Positions 13,118 through 23,276 of a stretch of 64,000 nucleotides of DNA are shown in pieces. Numbering within the stretch: the stretch's first letter is position 1; every line of letters begins with the position of its first letter. The stretch is from contig CM067365.1 of the NCBI GenBank assembly GCA_034401795.1, forward strand, positions 13,125,666-13,189,665. Reading direction: 5' to 3'. The notes under the pieces were generated by a model. That model did no database searches. It had not been told where the DNA came from and saw only the letters and a program-made list of their open reading frames with translations. Position numbers and translations under genes: made by a program. The DNA comes from Chaetoderma sp. LZ-2023a. Taxonomy: Eukaryota; Mollusca; Caudofoveata; Chaetodermatida; Chaetodermatidae.

Positions 13118-14945
13118 CTCACTCACTCACTCACTCACTCACTCACTCACTCACTCACTCACTCACTCACTCACTCACTCACTCACTCACTCACCCACCC
13201 ACCCACCCACTCACTCACTCACTCACTCACTAAACCACTCACTCAATCACGCGCGCGCACCTACACACTCACCTACACACCCACTCATGTACGCACTCAG
13301 GCGTGCACACACGCAGGAACGGACGCATTCACGCACGCGGCACTCACGTACGCACGTATGCACGCTCGTACGCGCATGCGCACAGACTGGCCGACTAAAT
13401 GGAACATCTTAGACAGATATTGTCATCTTTGTAAAAAAAAAACCTATCCTACTTTTAATAATCATGAAATTGAGGGACGATCCTTTGATCACCTCTTTCC
13501 TAATAGCATCTCGTAAAGAAGATGGTGATGCAATCTATACCCTAAATTTCCTTTGCAGTTCGCTACTGTCTAGTGGCTTCCTTTGATTCCTTTGAAACAT
13601 GAATGGAATCAATAACTCATGTATTACTAAGTGGCAATTATTTCTAACCGGTCAGTAGGAAATTTTTTTCTGAAGAAAAACAAGCTTCCTTAATGTAGTG
13701 CATCTCACTGATGTTTCTTGTCTATTGGCTCTGATTTTCTCTCAAGTAATAATATCCATTAGACCACCTGTAGTTCAATATATATTGAAGAGACAGTCAG
13801 TGATATGGCAAAGGTAAACATATAATAACTAATTTACATATCACAGATATAAGTAAGAAAGCAACAGCAGTTATCATTAATAAAGTGCTTTTTATCATAA
13901 TGCAATAGTTGCAGCATTTTCTTTCTATATATTGCTGCATTTTCTTTAAGCATTCCTCACATTGGATCTAATATCAAAGGAATACAATTGATATATATTG
14001 AGTATGACATATATTACTTAAACTATTCTCCGATTCTCTCATAATAGAGCATTTTTGCTATAATATATCCCCACTATCTACAAACCTTCTCTCTGTCCCT
14101 GCTACAGTGTACCATGAGGAACCTGAGCGATTTTGCAATTATTATTGGGCACAGAGTTAAAGTGAGAAGCATATATTTTCACACCGGAATCTGATATCCA
14201 CAGGCGTTCCAGGGCAACTTTGGAAATTGGAATCTACTGTCAATGCAATTGCTACAATTTATCCATCGCTTGTTACTAGTATGCATTTTATCTTATAGCA
14301 TTTTAATTAAGGATCAGCTCCTATAGTGGATAAGGCAGTAATGAGGAATGATGCCTATAGAGGTTACTTAGAATGAGTGTACCAATTCTGCACTAATAAT
14401 ATCCGTAAATAATACACGTTAAATGCTGCCCGTGTCACCGTTATGTGACTGGGCATAAAATGATAATAAAATAGACAGTAACTACGCGCGGAAGATGGAT
14501 GCATATATGCACATTCAGATTCGCTTAGGTGTTACATAAATAGGTTTTGTCATATAAAGCTTCCAAATGATCAGCCAGCTTTTAAATCATATGCTATGCA
14601 AATAGGGTAACATACATCTTTTCGGTGAAGAGATTTGCATAAAGATTTATAATATGGTAAATGGCATGTTGTAATAATAAGGTTACTAGCAATCGTCCAG
14701 TCAGACATAAACGTCAGATTTGCTCTGAATTTCCAATAATGCGTTTCTAACGTATTAATCAGGAATCAAATCCTTGTGTTTTGGAACAAACTTTTTGGCA
14801 TCTTTTACCATCAATTTCTAATAGAAATTAAATTGAAAGCATGGAAAAGTATACATGCCCTGGCACGACTTGGTCCAATCATTCATAAGATTTATGTTTC
14901 TTAAAACAACAATCTACATAATGTGATTACGGGACCAAAGAATGG
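12386..14945 (+). repeat. D repeat, copy 2
   Basis: Direct-orientation homologue of 8231-10690, about 4.1 kb downstream of it. It keeps block order and the internal microsatellite, with scattered substitutions and small indels throughout, which indicates an old duplication or two independent insertions. Confidence 0.85.
12873..13385. repeat. Compound (CGCA)n/(CTCA)n microsatellite inside D2
   Basis: CGCA units with CAGG variants, then about 90 bases of pure ACTC, CACC units, and CGCA-like units again. The 197-residue frames over it are artefacts. Confidence 0.97.
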
Positions 14946-15082
14946 TAAAATGTTTTGAAGATTTTTCGGTGGATAGACCCATATAGTTTAATGAAGAAAG
15001 GAAACTGTGTTAAATGCGTTGCTGTATATGAGAGACAATTGTATAAAATGCCTTCATTTAAAACCCTTTTAGTTGTAAGCTA

Positions 15083-15415
15083 TGCCCCGCCCATTCTAGC
15101 TAAACCCAGCCCACGTGTTCTGTATTTTGGAACAGATCGTGAATCTGAATTCCTAGAATCACAATTTCAAGGTAATTATACAGGTATGCTTTTGAATATT
15201 TTGAAACTAACTTCAATTTGAGATGTTGCTGCTTATGTCTGCAAATGCTCAGTGTCAAATTAGATCCTAAATATTCAACAGCATGTTTATTCAGTTGTTA
15301 GTTGATCGAAGGCACACAATTCGTACACGTTGCGAACATTTCGAGCATCATGACGGAGTTACCGTTATTGTGTCGTCAGGTCATTAGTGAGATAATTGAT
15401 TATGGCAGGGGTTTC
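15083..15415 (+). mobile_element. A element
   Basis: GCCCCGCCCATTCTAGCTAA start, CCACGTGTT, AATTTCAAGG, TACAGGTATGC, TTGAATATTTTGAAACTAAC, reversed partner arm ending AATATTCAACAGCATG, TACAATTCGTACAC, then a diverged tail ending GATAATTGATTATGGCAG. Confidence 0.75.
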
Positions 15416-15764
15416 CCCGATATCATGCACACCAGTAAAGAGTCCAACAATACCTCATGTGGCGTATCAGCATAGCTATAGTTGTGTTCCTGCACGACGT
15501 TGCTATGGAACAACGCTGACTAAGGGGAATAAACCAGGAGTGTATCCACGTTTGAAAGTGATTTCTTTTCTAAACAGGGTATTGCAAGGTTTTGTTTTAG
15601 TAAGACGATGCTTCCATTTGCTTTCACAGTGAGGTGTCATTTAGTTATTCAGGCAATGTTGCCATCAACAAATTACAACATCGCATAGGTTTCAGTCATT
15701 GCCATCCACAAATAATCACATCTCCCAGGGTCCACTCATTCTGGCTATATACATGTATTTACTG

Positions 15765-15765
<1 letters not shown>
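15416..15765. other. No recognisable gene
   Basis: A 78-residue frame (15396-15632) overlaps the A tail and has no recognisable domain. Confidence 0.5.
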
Positions 15766-15797
<32 letters not shown>

Positions 15798-15826
15798 CGT
15801 GTGTGCGTGTGCGTGTGCGTGTGCGT

Positions 15827-15872
<46 letters not shown>

Positions 15873-16009
15873 GTATGTGTATGCGCGTGCGTGCGTGCGT
15901 GCGCGCGCGTGCATGCATGCGTGCGTGCCTGCGTGTGTAGGTGTGTGTGTGTGTGTGTAGGTGTGTGTGTGTGTGTGTAGGTGTGTGTGTAGGTGTGTGT
16001 GTAGGTGTG

Positions 16010-16040
<31 letters not shown>

Positions 16041-16041
16041 C

Positions 16042-16085
<44 letters not shown>

Positions 16086-16117
16086 TGTGTGCGTGCGTGT
16101 GTGCGCGCGTGCGTGTG
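15766..16117. repeat. (TG)n/(TGCG)n/(TAGG) microsatellite at the start of L2
   Basis: About 350 bases of TG, TGCG, and GTAGGTGTG units, ending a few bases before the first L2 block (GTGATTTGATTTGCTCGG). Confidence 0.97.
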
Positions 16118-16669
16118 CTGTGATTTGATTTGCTCGGATGCTGTAATGAAAAATTGATTAGCAAACGAGTAAACTAACAACTCAATCATCCCGCAATGCA
16201 GAAGTCGGGGGAAACAGAATTAACTTAAATATCGTCTTGATAATGAGTATGTTGATGTTTTTGCTTTGATAATAACACAGACATCGGTGTGAGCCTGGGT
16301 CACTCTGGATTGGCGATAATACGCTAAATGTGCTAAACATGACGTGAAATCAAACTAAAACAACCCAGAAAGCCATGTGTACCTAAATCGTTAGAACTTG
16401 AGAAGATTGAATATTGGAAATTAAAAGAAGTAACATAACTAGAAGAAGTTGCTGCCTCGGACATTACCAGGTTCGGGTCCTGTCGAATCGCATCCATACG
16501 TTTCTACTATTGACCTGAACGGTTGCAGGCGTACTGGAATGTTAGTGCTGAAATGTTAATACATTTGGATTGAAAGCATCTTCACGAGCAAGCAAAATAA
16601 TATTTGTCATTGATTCGTGGTAAAGGAAGCTAACTCCAGCTTCTCATCAGCATTACCACCATGGTTATT

Positions 16670-16701
16670 ATCCCCACGCTTTTCGGAGAAAAGGTGGGGA
16701 T
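16670..16701 (+). other. Hairpin at the start of the insertion in L2
   Basis: ATCCCCAC and GTGGGGAT pair around CTTTTC/GAAAAG with a one-base bulge and a GGA loop. It marks the left edge of the sequence inserted in L2. Confidence 0.65.
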
Positions 16702-16846
16702 TATGTGATGCGACCTGTGTGTCCTGCTGTGCAATTATCGATTGTAAGGCATCTCTTTCTAGACCGTTTAAGATAGAAGCTTGAAACCTTGGAGATGATT
16801 ATACATATGGGCAAGGATGCGCATGACACTTTTGGTATTTTGTTAT
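16702..16846 (+). repeat. Partial unit of the ~290-bp tandem repeat
   Basis: Contains TTTAAGATAGAAGCTTGAAA, ATGATTATACATATGGGCAA and CATGACACTTTTGGTATTTT, which match the units at 19.74-19.85 kb. The hAT-like element separates this piece from the rest of the array. Confidence 0.75.
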
Positions 16847-16870
16847 GACACCAGCAGGCTTGGGTACAAG

Positions 16871-17060
16871 TGCAAATGCATTTACATTTGGATTTGAATG
16901 CATTTGCATGCATTTGCATGCATTTGCACTTGCATTCGCATTTAAATATAATTATGAAATTTCTGAGCATTTGCATTTGCACTTGCGTTTGAATCTCATG
17001 TATTTGCATTTGCATTTGCATAAAAAGGGTTGCATTTGCATTTGAGTTTTCAAATGCATT
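16871..17060 (+). repeat. Left subterminal (ATTTGC)n array
   Basis: Imperfect hexamer array with about seven ATTTGCAT octamers (some overlapping), which equal the POU/Oct consensus. The right array is its mirror partner. Confidence 0.8.
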
Positions 17061-17124
17061 TGAGGTTTTTTCCAAAGGCGCTACTTTTTTCCTTTTGCAT
17101 TTCTTTCAAAATAGGATGGAGCAT

Positions 17125-17200
17125 AGCTGCTGCTGCTGCAAATAGCAGCCTCAGCGCCCAGTCAAATTAATTTAAAAATATTCAACCAAATTACTTTTTG
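17125..17200 (-). mobile_element. A-core fragment
   Basis: GCTGCTGCTGC...GCAGC followed by CCCAGTCAAATTAATTT and ATTCAACC: only the palindromic core remains. Confidence 0.6.
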
Positions 17201-17518
17201 AATCATAAAAATGTCATTTCTGTTTCTAGAAATTAGAAATTTAATTCTCTGTGATTCATTAACTTATTTTACTTTGAATTTTTTAACGTGTCGCTCTCAG
17301 TCATAAATATACATATATATATATATATATATATGCGTGCAAAATCATGTGTATTTTGAAATTAATCTAGCTTAAGTCAGTTTAAATCTTAGCAAACCAA
17401 CACATTTTAGTTAATTTGTTTCTCAGATAATCTACAGCAACGTATCTCTTAGACTATAATAAATATGATCACATAAATAATAAGAAATGGGTGCCTCCAT
17501 GCTCTTGTCCAATGTATT

Positions 17519-17655
17519 GACCCTTTAACCCGTACATACAAAACCACTGAAATAATTGGCTCAGTGATCATCTTCTCTCAGTCTGCAAATGGGCCTTTCT
17601 AAAGACCACGACAAAGGCGGTTCTTTCCAGTTTAGGCATAAAAGGGTTAATAAAA
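17519..17655 (+). mobile_element. B element, shortened
   Basis: ACCCTTTAACC at the left and AAAAGGGTTAAT at the right, with TCTGCAAATGG...AAAGACCACGACAAAGGC between. The left half is largely deleted. Confidence 0.65.
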
Positions 17656-17835
17656 CAGTTGGACTAAACGTTGTTCCTGCATTAATCAATATGTTTATTT
17701 TCAGGAAAATTAATAATATCCATATAATCATCTGTTTTAAAGAACCGCATCTTGTGGCCCCAAAATACAAGTGATCACTAGAGCAGCTTTGACGGTAGAA
17801 TCTGTTCAACAAGTACTTGCTATACGTTTTTGTCT

Positions 17836-18112
17836 AGATCCTTTCAAAGTAATTAGCGTGTTGTTAACTCCATTCATTCAAAAATCTCTTAATCCGTTAT
17901 TTGTCAAGATTGGCCTATTTGAATGTCCATTAGCATTACAAGAGGAGACACTTTTTGAAAATGTATGACTGATATGACTGGCTTGCTAATTGAGTCATTT
18001 TAGTGGTAAATCTTCAAAGATTATCTTATTGGAATGCAAATAGACATTTACCAAGATCAATAAATAATAGATGCTGATAATTCTGCATGACACGGGTTAA
18101 TTTATTCTTCAG
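17836..18112 (+). mobile_element. B element
   Basis: Contains GAATGTCCATTAGCATTACA, GACACTTTTTGAAAATGTA, a GACTGGCTTGCTAATTGAGT centre, TAGTGGTAAAT and a right end ACACGGGTTAAT. Confidence 0.65.
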
Positions 18113-18227
18113 CCATTGTGATTAGAAGCGCTGGTCATTCAGTCTAACTATACACGCATACTCAGGCATGTGTTATCTCAGCCATAGGAATTAACATTTA
18201 AACATCTGAATTCGGAAATGTGAGAAT

Positions 18228-18480
18228 CTTAATTCAGGTATTGAACAAGCAGAGAATATTTTGAAACAAATTTGACTGGAAACCTTTGCCTTCAGCTGTA
18301 TTTTGAATGTAATTTGACTGGAACCTGTTGCTGCCATAGGCACAGCAGCAGCTATCAATCAAATTACTTTCCAGATATTCAACATTATATTTGATAATTA
18401 TTTTGAGAGTAATTTGACTGGCAGATGTTGTTTCCATGGACACAATAGCGATCGGTGAATTTACTTTCAAAATAGTCTAA
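18228..18480 (+). mobile_element. Nested A-core fragments
   Basis: Three AATTTGACTGG motifs (near 18267, 18308 and 18415) with reverse partners ATCAAATTACTTTCCAG and TGAATTTACTTTCAAAATA. At least one core seems to have inserted into another. TTGCTGCCATAGGCA is the usual loop. Confidence 0.6.
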
Positions 18481-18508
18481 AGAATCTGAAAAGAATTCTT
18501 TAAGGGTT

Positions 18509-18733
18509 ACCCCTTAAAGGTGAAATAGGTATTATTTCTTTCATAAAAAAGTTCCATTTGCAGAAAAAAAAACTATTTTTGAAAATTTCACACTGCAATG
18601 ACAATTCGATAAGCGAGTCAGTCATTCCAGTGGTAAAATTTCAAAAATATTATTTTCTTGCTCTGAAAATTAGCATTCTTTAAGATCAATACAGAAGACG
18701 TGTTTGGTCAGTTAGGCCATTCCTGGGTTAATA
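18509..18733 (+). mobile_element. B element
   Basis: CCCCTTAAAGG left end, TTCCATTTGCAGAAAA, a TTCGATAAGCGAGTCAGTCA centre, CCAGTGGTAAAA and CCTGGGTTAAT right end. Confidence 0.65.
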
Positions 18734-18852
18734 ATAATATGCTATTCTATTATTGATATTCTATAGTGCATGTAACATTGTTTACCATACTTCAATAATC
18801 TGTATATCTAAAAGAAATGGATTATTTTAAGATGCTACGTACGGATAATTAG

Positions 18853-19073
18853 TTAACCCCGTTGACTCTCAAATTTATTCAAGAAAGTTTAAGTTTCCCA
18901 TAAATTCCACATGAGCAGACCAAGAGATGATTGTCTTTGAAAATTTACCATCGCAATGACTGGCAGTGGTAAATTTAAAAACAAAACCTGTCTCCTCTCT
19001 GTCCGCAAATTGACATTTCTCAAGACCACAGTAGGAGCCGTGTTTTGGCAGGCTTGTGTGTTAAATGGTTAAT
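18853..19073 (+). mobile_element. B element
   Basis: TTAACCCCGTTGACTC left end, AATTTACCATCGCAATGACT, GGCAGTGGTAAAT, TCCGCAAATTGACATTTCTC and AAATGGTTAAT right end. Confidence 0.65.
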
Positions 19074-19374
19074 TCGGAAGTGGACAGCATTGACAGAAAA
19101 CGAGAGTGGTGGTAAATTCGGAGAATTAATTTGTCAAAAAATATATAATTTTCTTTGAGGGCTCTTTGTATACATTTTTCCCGTGTGCACGTTTACGAGT
19201 TTTATAACCGTGTTCACGTCACCTGAACGTGTACACGTACCCATCCCTAGTTAGAACCAACCACAGGATTATGTTACAAAATGTTTTCCCAAAGACACCT
19301 ACTCCCAGGTGACAGATGCATACTACGGTGTTCCAGAATTTCAGTACCAGAGGTGTGTCCACATATTCAAATGT

Positions 19375-19533
19375 ATTTGTAAATACATTTGCATTTGCAC
19401 TTGCACTTACATTTGAATAAGTTACAAACATTTGTATTTGCATTTAAATGCAATCGAGCTAGGCTGCATTTGCACTTGCATTTGCATTTAAATCATTTGC
19501 AAACATTTGCATTTGCATTTAAATGCAATGCCC
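19375..19533 (-). repeat. Right subterminal (ATTTGC)n array
   Basis: Hexamer array inside the right end of the hAT-like element, with about five ATTTGCAT octamers plus ATTTGTATTTGC variants. Confidence 0.8.
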
Positions 19534-19561
19534 TGCACTTGTACCCAAGCCTGGACCCCAG

Positions 19562-20330
19562 GGGGGGGGGAGGGGGGAGGAATGTGGCTCAAAATTAGGT
19601 TTTTCTAAAGTTGTCATGTCGCATATCATTTTCAAGCCAATGATTAGTAGTCTACAGTACAAGGAATTCGTTTGATCTTGTGTCAAACTGAGGGTAGGGG
19701 CGGGGTTAAAACGTCAAAAGTGGGCACCATAGAATTGTAATGCAACTCCTCCTAGAGCATTTCAGATAGAAACTTGAAACTATGCGGGAATGATTGTACA
19801 TATGGCCAGGGATGTACATGACACTTTTGGAATTTTGGTATGACCCCAGGGTTATGGCCCTTCGGGTGGAAAATGTAGGGTAAAAAGTAAAAGTTGTCCA
19901 AGGGTGGTCATGTCGCAGATCATTTTCAAGCCAATAATGAGTAGACTACAGTACAAGGACTTATTTTGATCTTGGGTCAAACTGAGGTTAGGGTGGGTCA
20001 AAAAGTCGAAATTGGGCACCAATCGATTGTAATGCAACTTTTCGCACACCATTTTAGATAGGAATTTGAAACTTTGGGGATAATTGTACCCATGGGCAAG
20101 GATGTGTATGACCCATTGAAGGTTTGATATCACCTCCAGGGGCATGGGTGGGGGAAATGGTGTGCAAAAAATAGATTGTATCAAATGTGGTCATGTTACA
20201 TTTGATTTCGAAGCTTGTAGTTAGTAGACTACAGTACAGCAAACTATTTTCTTCTTGAGTCAATCTGAGAGCAGTGGCCACGGATCAAATTGGCAAATTG
20301 GGCATCAGTCAATTGTTGAAATTTTGAAAC
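19562..20330 (+). repeat. ~285-293-bp tandem repeat, about 2.5 units
   Basis: The block TCAAGCCAAT..TAGTAG..CTACAGTACA recurs near 19630, 19923 and 20205. Between recurrences, blocks such as GGGCACCA, TTGTAATGCAAC, AGATAG.AA.TTGAAAC and ATGACACTTTTGG keep the same order. It starts after a run of about ten G. The 110-residue minus frame (19852-20184) follows from the repetition and is not recognised. Confidence 0.75.
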
Positions 20331-20728
20331 CCATTACCCATTGAAACTACATTTCAAGCAATTTATTGTGTTTCTGGTCAAAGTAATAGTAAAGCTCGAA
20401 GTGATGAATGCGTGGGGATTTGCTATGGCATGCCATCGACTGCGCATTTTCGTTGTTTTTGTAGCAACAATAAATGAGGGGTAAAATGGCACAGGTGGTG
20501 ATGTCAAAACAGCAAATTACATGGCAGGTAGCGAGCCTTAGTTAGCCCATCTTATCATGAAAATATTAATCAAGGTAATGGAATAAGCCCATGTCTCATC
20601 ATATGAGTGGTGAATTTAACTGACAGAGAGATGCTTAGCCAATATAGATTGTGCAGATGTACCTCACAATAACATTCCATGTGCTGATCTTGCCAACATC
20701 ATGGATAGCTGGAGTGGTGTTATCAATA

Positions 20729-21070
20729 TCAACGAGGTCCAGCCCTTCTTTATCGGAGCTCCAGCCACACCCCGCTAGCGTTGGGATCGATCGATCCCTG
20801 AAATCAAAGAACATCAATTTCCAGAAAACTATACAGATAGCTATTACATATTTTGAAACTAATTTGTCAAATTAGTTTCAGAATATTCAACAGAATCGGT
20901 ATTAAATAGTAAAGACATACAATTCGTACAACAACGCATAGTCGTCTTCAATTACGCGTTCGTGACTTACTTATCTACGTCATTCCTGACGTCATAATGA
21001 CGTTATTGATTATAATGTCATTCTACACGTTACATTGTTAATTATGACATCATATGCTGGATGGATGAAG
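20729..21070 (+). mobile_element. A element inserted in L2
   Basis: CACCCCGCTAGCGTTGGGAT, CGATCGATCCCTGAA, TTTCCAGAAAACTATACAG, then a shortened core (AAACTAATTTGTCAAATTAG), AACAGAATCGGTATTAAATA, TACAATTCGTACAACAACG and TGACGTCA at 20987-20994. The tail ends near ATCATATGCTGGATGGATG. L2 sequence resumes after it. Confidence 0.85.
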
Positions 21071-22099
21071 TGGAAAGGTCTATTGAATTGCTTCTCTACC
21101 CTACTCTACATAGCGGTTGTCGCAGATCCATCTTATATCATCTGAGCTTACTTCTCAAATTAGAAAATTGGGCTATGCATCTCTTATTGTCAGGACATCT
21201 TAGCAATTTCCATAAATTTTACATCATTGCGTGGTGCTAGAAGATTTAAAATATCCACCCTGTTATCCATGCGCATTCCAGTAGCGTATTGAGACGCCTC
21301 AGCCAGACACGTGTTTGATTGATGATGTAGCTTAGAAGGCAATTCACCTCTCATTTGTCTCTCGTGATTCTCAAGTGAATAAGTGTAACTGCTTTAGTGT
21401 GTTAGCCTGCCACGATATAATAACTTTGCTTTACTTGTCATAGCTACTGCGTTATTGGTGCGTAAACGCTAGTGAATACCTACTATCTATTAGAATACTG
21501 TGGCATGGAGAAATAAGACCGATGAGAAATAATCGATCATCCAGATATTACTGATTATGTTTCTTGTTTAGGCTCGGGCGTAGGGTGGGGGGGGGGGGTG
21601 GGTGGGTGGGGGGTTCCCAAATATATGAACGCCTATATTACCGGAACATCATTTCTGGTGCAATGATATACCTTAGATTTCGTCAATAGTTTTCTAGAAA
21701 CATCTGCGCATACAGGAACTAAATGAAATTGGCAAATGTTCAGTTTGTCTTATTTGAAGGAGAATTGATTCTATGTACATCCTAGATGGTGGAGAAGCAC
21801 ATGAATTCGCCCAAAGCGTATTATAAATTTTAATATCGAGTCATATTAACTATCTAAATATTGTTATGGCTCACGTGTGAAGCACTATCGTTGCAACTAG
21901 GTGGCATTGTCGGAAATGTTAAAGTGTTATTGACAGACAAACTGAGACAGAATGAGCGACGCACGTCTTCAAGCTGCATAAACAATGAATAGCATCAAGA
22001 GCGATTGAAGACTGACCATGATAAAGAAATTATTTACTAACAGATCTCGAGTGACATTTGCTAAATTGTCTTACACAGCATTAATAATACTATGCTAAA

Positions 22100-22261
22100 A
22101 GCTGTGAAACTCTGTTGAAAACCTGAATTCAGGAACGTGCTTAAAGAATTGATGGCGCACTAAAACTGTAAAGATATACAATTCGTACACCTGACTTACT
22201 TTCTCAGGTTCATTAAGTATGATTGTACATAATTTTGGCGCCAGCTAAATATGTGACATAA
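22100..22261 (+). mobile_element. A element, 3' part
   Basis: Retains the AAAGATATACAATTCGTACA block and downstream tail only. Confidence 0.55.
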
Positions 22262-22740
22262 TTGATTATGACGTGAGCTACTTGGATGACAGATGGAATC
22301 CCACCACTGTTATACAGTCAATAGTGAGGTCAATGGTAACACATCTTCAGCCAACATCTGGCTGCAACAGCACGAACTTATTAAAACCTCACATTTACTT
22401 TAACAAACCGTTTAGTACACGAGTTTAAATGATAGTATACCATTCACACCATGTGGTAAGAATTTCAGGTAGAAACAGAAGCTGGTGAAACAGTGAGTCA
22501 TAATTCTAAAAAGGACATTCACCAGACAAACATATCCGCAAGTGATATCTTCCTTAATATGGGGGTGGGGTGGGGTGGGGTGGCGTGGATGGAGTATGAG
22601 GCAGGCAGAAAAACAAATCCAAATGACATCCTATTTATTTACCCTGAATGAGCCAGAAAGCTCATACGTGGTATCTTCTTTCCCCATGAGTGATCTCTGT
22701 ATCCTACCTAGTATCCGCCATCATGCTCCAAACACAAGTT
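22262..22740 (+). repeat. E repeat, copy 2
   Basis: Homologue of 7062-7450. It includes a local GGGGT run (about 22560-22585) that the other copy lacks. Confidence 0.75.
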
Positions 22741-22743
22741 AGT

Positions 22744-22960
22744 GCTTGTTCATAGACTATGTCAATAATGAGGCCTGTCAAGAGACGTCAGACAGTTTAG
22801 CCAATATCGAGAATAATCCACATCGAGGATAATCGGATTAAATGTAAATTTGATTTTGTAATTTCCACTTTCTGGAAGGTTATTAATTAACATTCTATCG
22901 ATATATAATAATGTATAAGTCCAGGTATCCATCCAATAATTACCTGAGCAGTTGTGAATT
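22744..22960 (+). repeat. F repeat fragment
   Basis: TATGTCAATAATGAGGCCTG, AAGAGACG, GAGAATAAT, GGTTATTAATTAAC and TTCTATCGATATATAATAAT match the blocks at 42320-42435 and 57275-57410 in the same order. Confidence 0.7.
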
Positions 22961-23121
22961 GAGATTAGAGAACCCCTATTGCGATTGTTTTCAACTATCC
23001 AATTGAATGCCAACACTGCCAATAATGTCAGATGGTAACTAAAGAAGGATGGTCACTTAATATAACGTATTTGTTCCAAGGTCCATATGATGGTAGGATT
23101 TTAAGTAAAATATATGCCATC

Positions 23122-23276
23122 ACACGCATTGTGCGTATGCATTCGTGTGAGGGTACGTGTGTAAGAGTGTATGTGCATGTGTGCGTACGTGCGTACCTGT
23201 GTGTGCGTGCGTGCGTCCGTGCTTGTGTGTGCGTGTGTGTGGTCTTATCTACGTGCGTGCATACATATGTGTGCGG
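23122..23276. repeat. (TG)n/(TGCG)n microsatellite ahead of L3
   Basis: Impure GTGCGTA/GTGT units about 150 bases upstream of the L block GTGATTTAATTTCCTCGG, the same spacing as in L4 and L5. Confidence 0.9.

Larger units (their letters stand above)
16855..19553 (+). mobile_element. hAT-like non-autonomous element, 2.7 kb
   Basis: The left end reads CAGGCTTGGGTACAAGTGCA (16855-16874) and the right end (19534-19553) is its exact reverse complement. Flanks GACACCAG (16847-16854) and GACCCCAG (19554-19561) match at 7 of 8 bases. Eight-base target duplications and CAG-type ends are typical of hAT DNA transposons. Subterminal arrays of ATTTGC hexamers lie inside both ends in inverted arrangement, where hAT transposases often bind. 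No transposase-like frame is present; the interior is B elements and A-core fragments. Alternatively two solo ends captured unrelated DNA between them. Confidence 0.75.
16118..22095 (+). repeat. L repeat, copy 2, interrupted by nested insertions
   Basis: L segments are 16118-16660, about 20440-20728 and 21071-22095. They join colinearly: the first ends in TTACCACCAT and the second resumes at TCGTTGTTTTTGTAGCAA, which are adjacent in L1. The gap holds a hairpin, a 290-bp tandem array and a hAT-like element. A second gap (20729-21070) is an A element. The 3' part runs through CTGCGTTATTGGTGCG and GAACATCATTT to ACACAGCATTAATAATAC. Confidence 0.85.

Noticed and set aside
16470-16500. B-box-like GGTTCGGGTCC in L2
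   Set aside because: The homologous position in L4 reads AGTTTCCAGTCA, so the match is incidental and L shows no A box at the right distance.
17285-17340. (TA)n run as an origin or promoter
   Set aside because: A plain TA microsatellite; nothing around it supports a regulatory role.
19852-20281. 110- and 75-residue minus-strand frames with similar sequences
   Set aside because: Their similarity comes from the 290-bp tandem repeat, not from a gene family.
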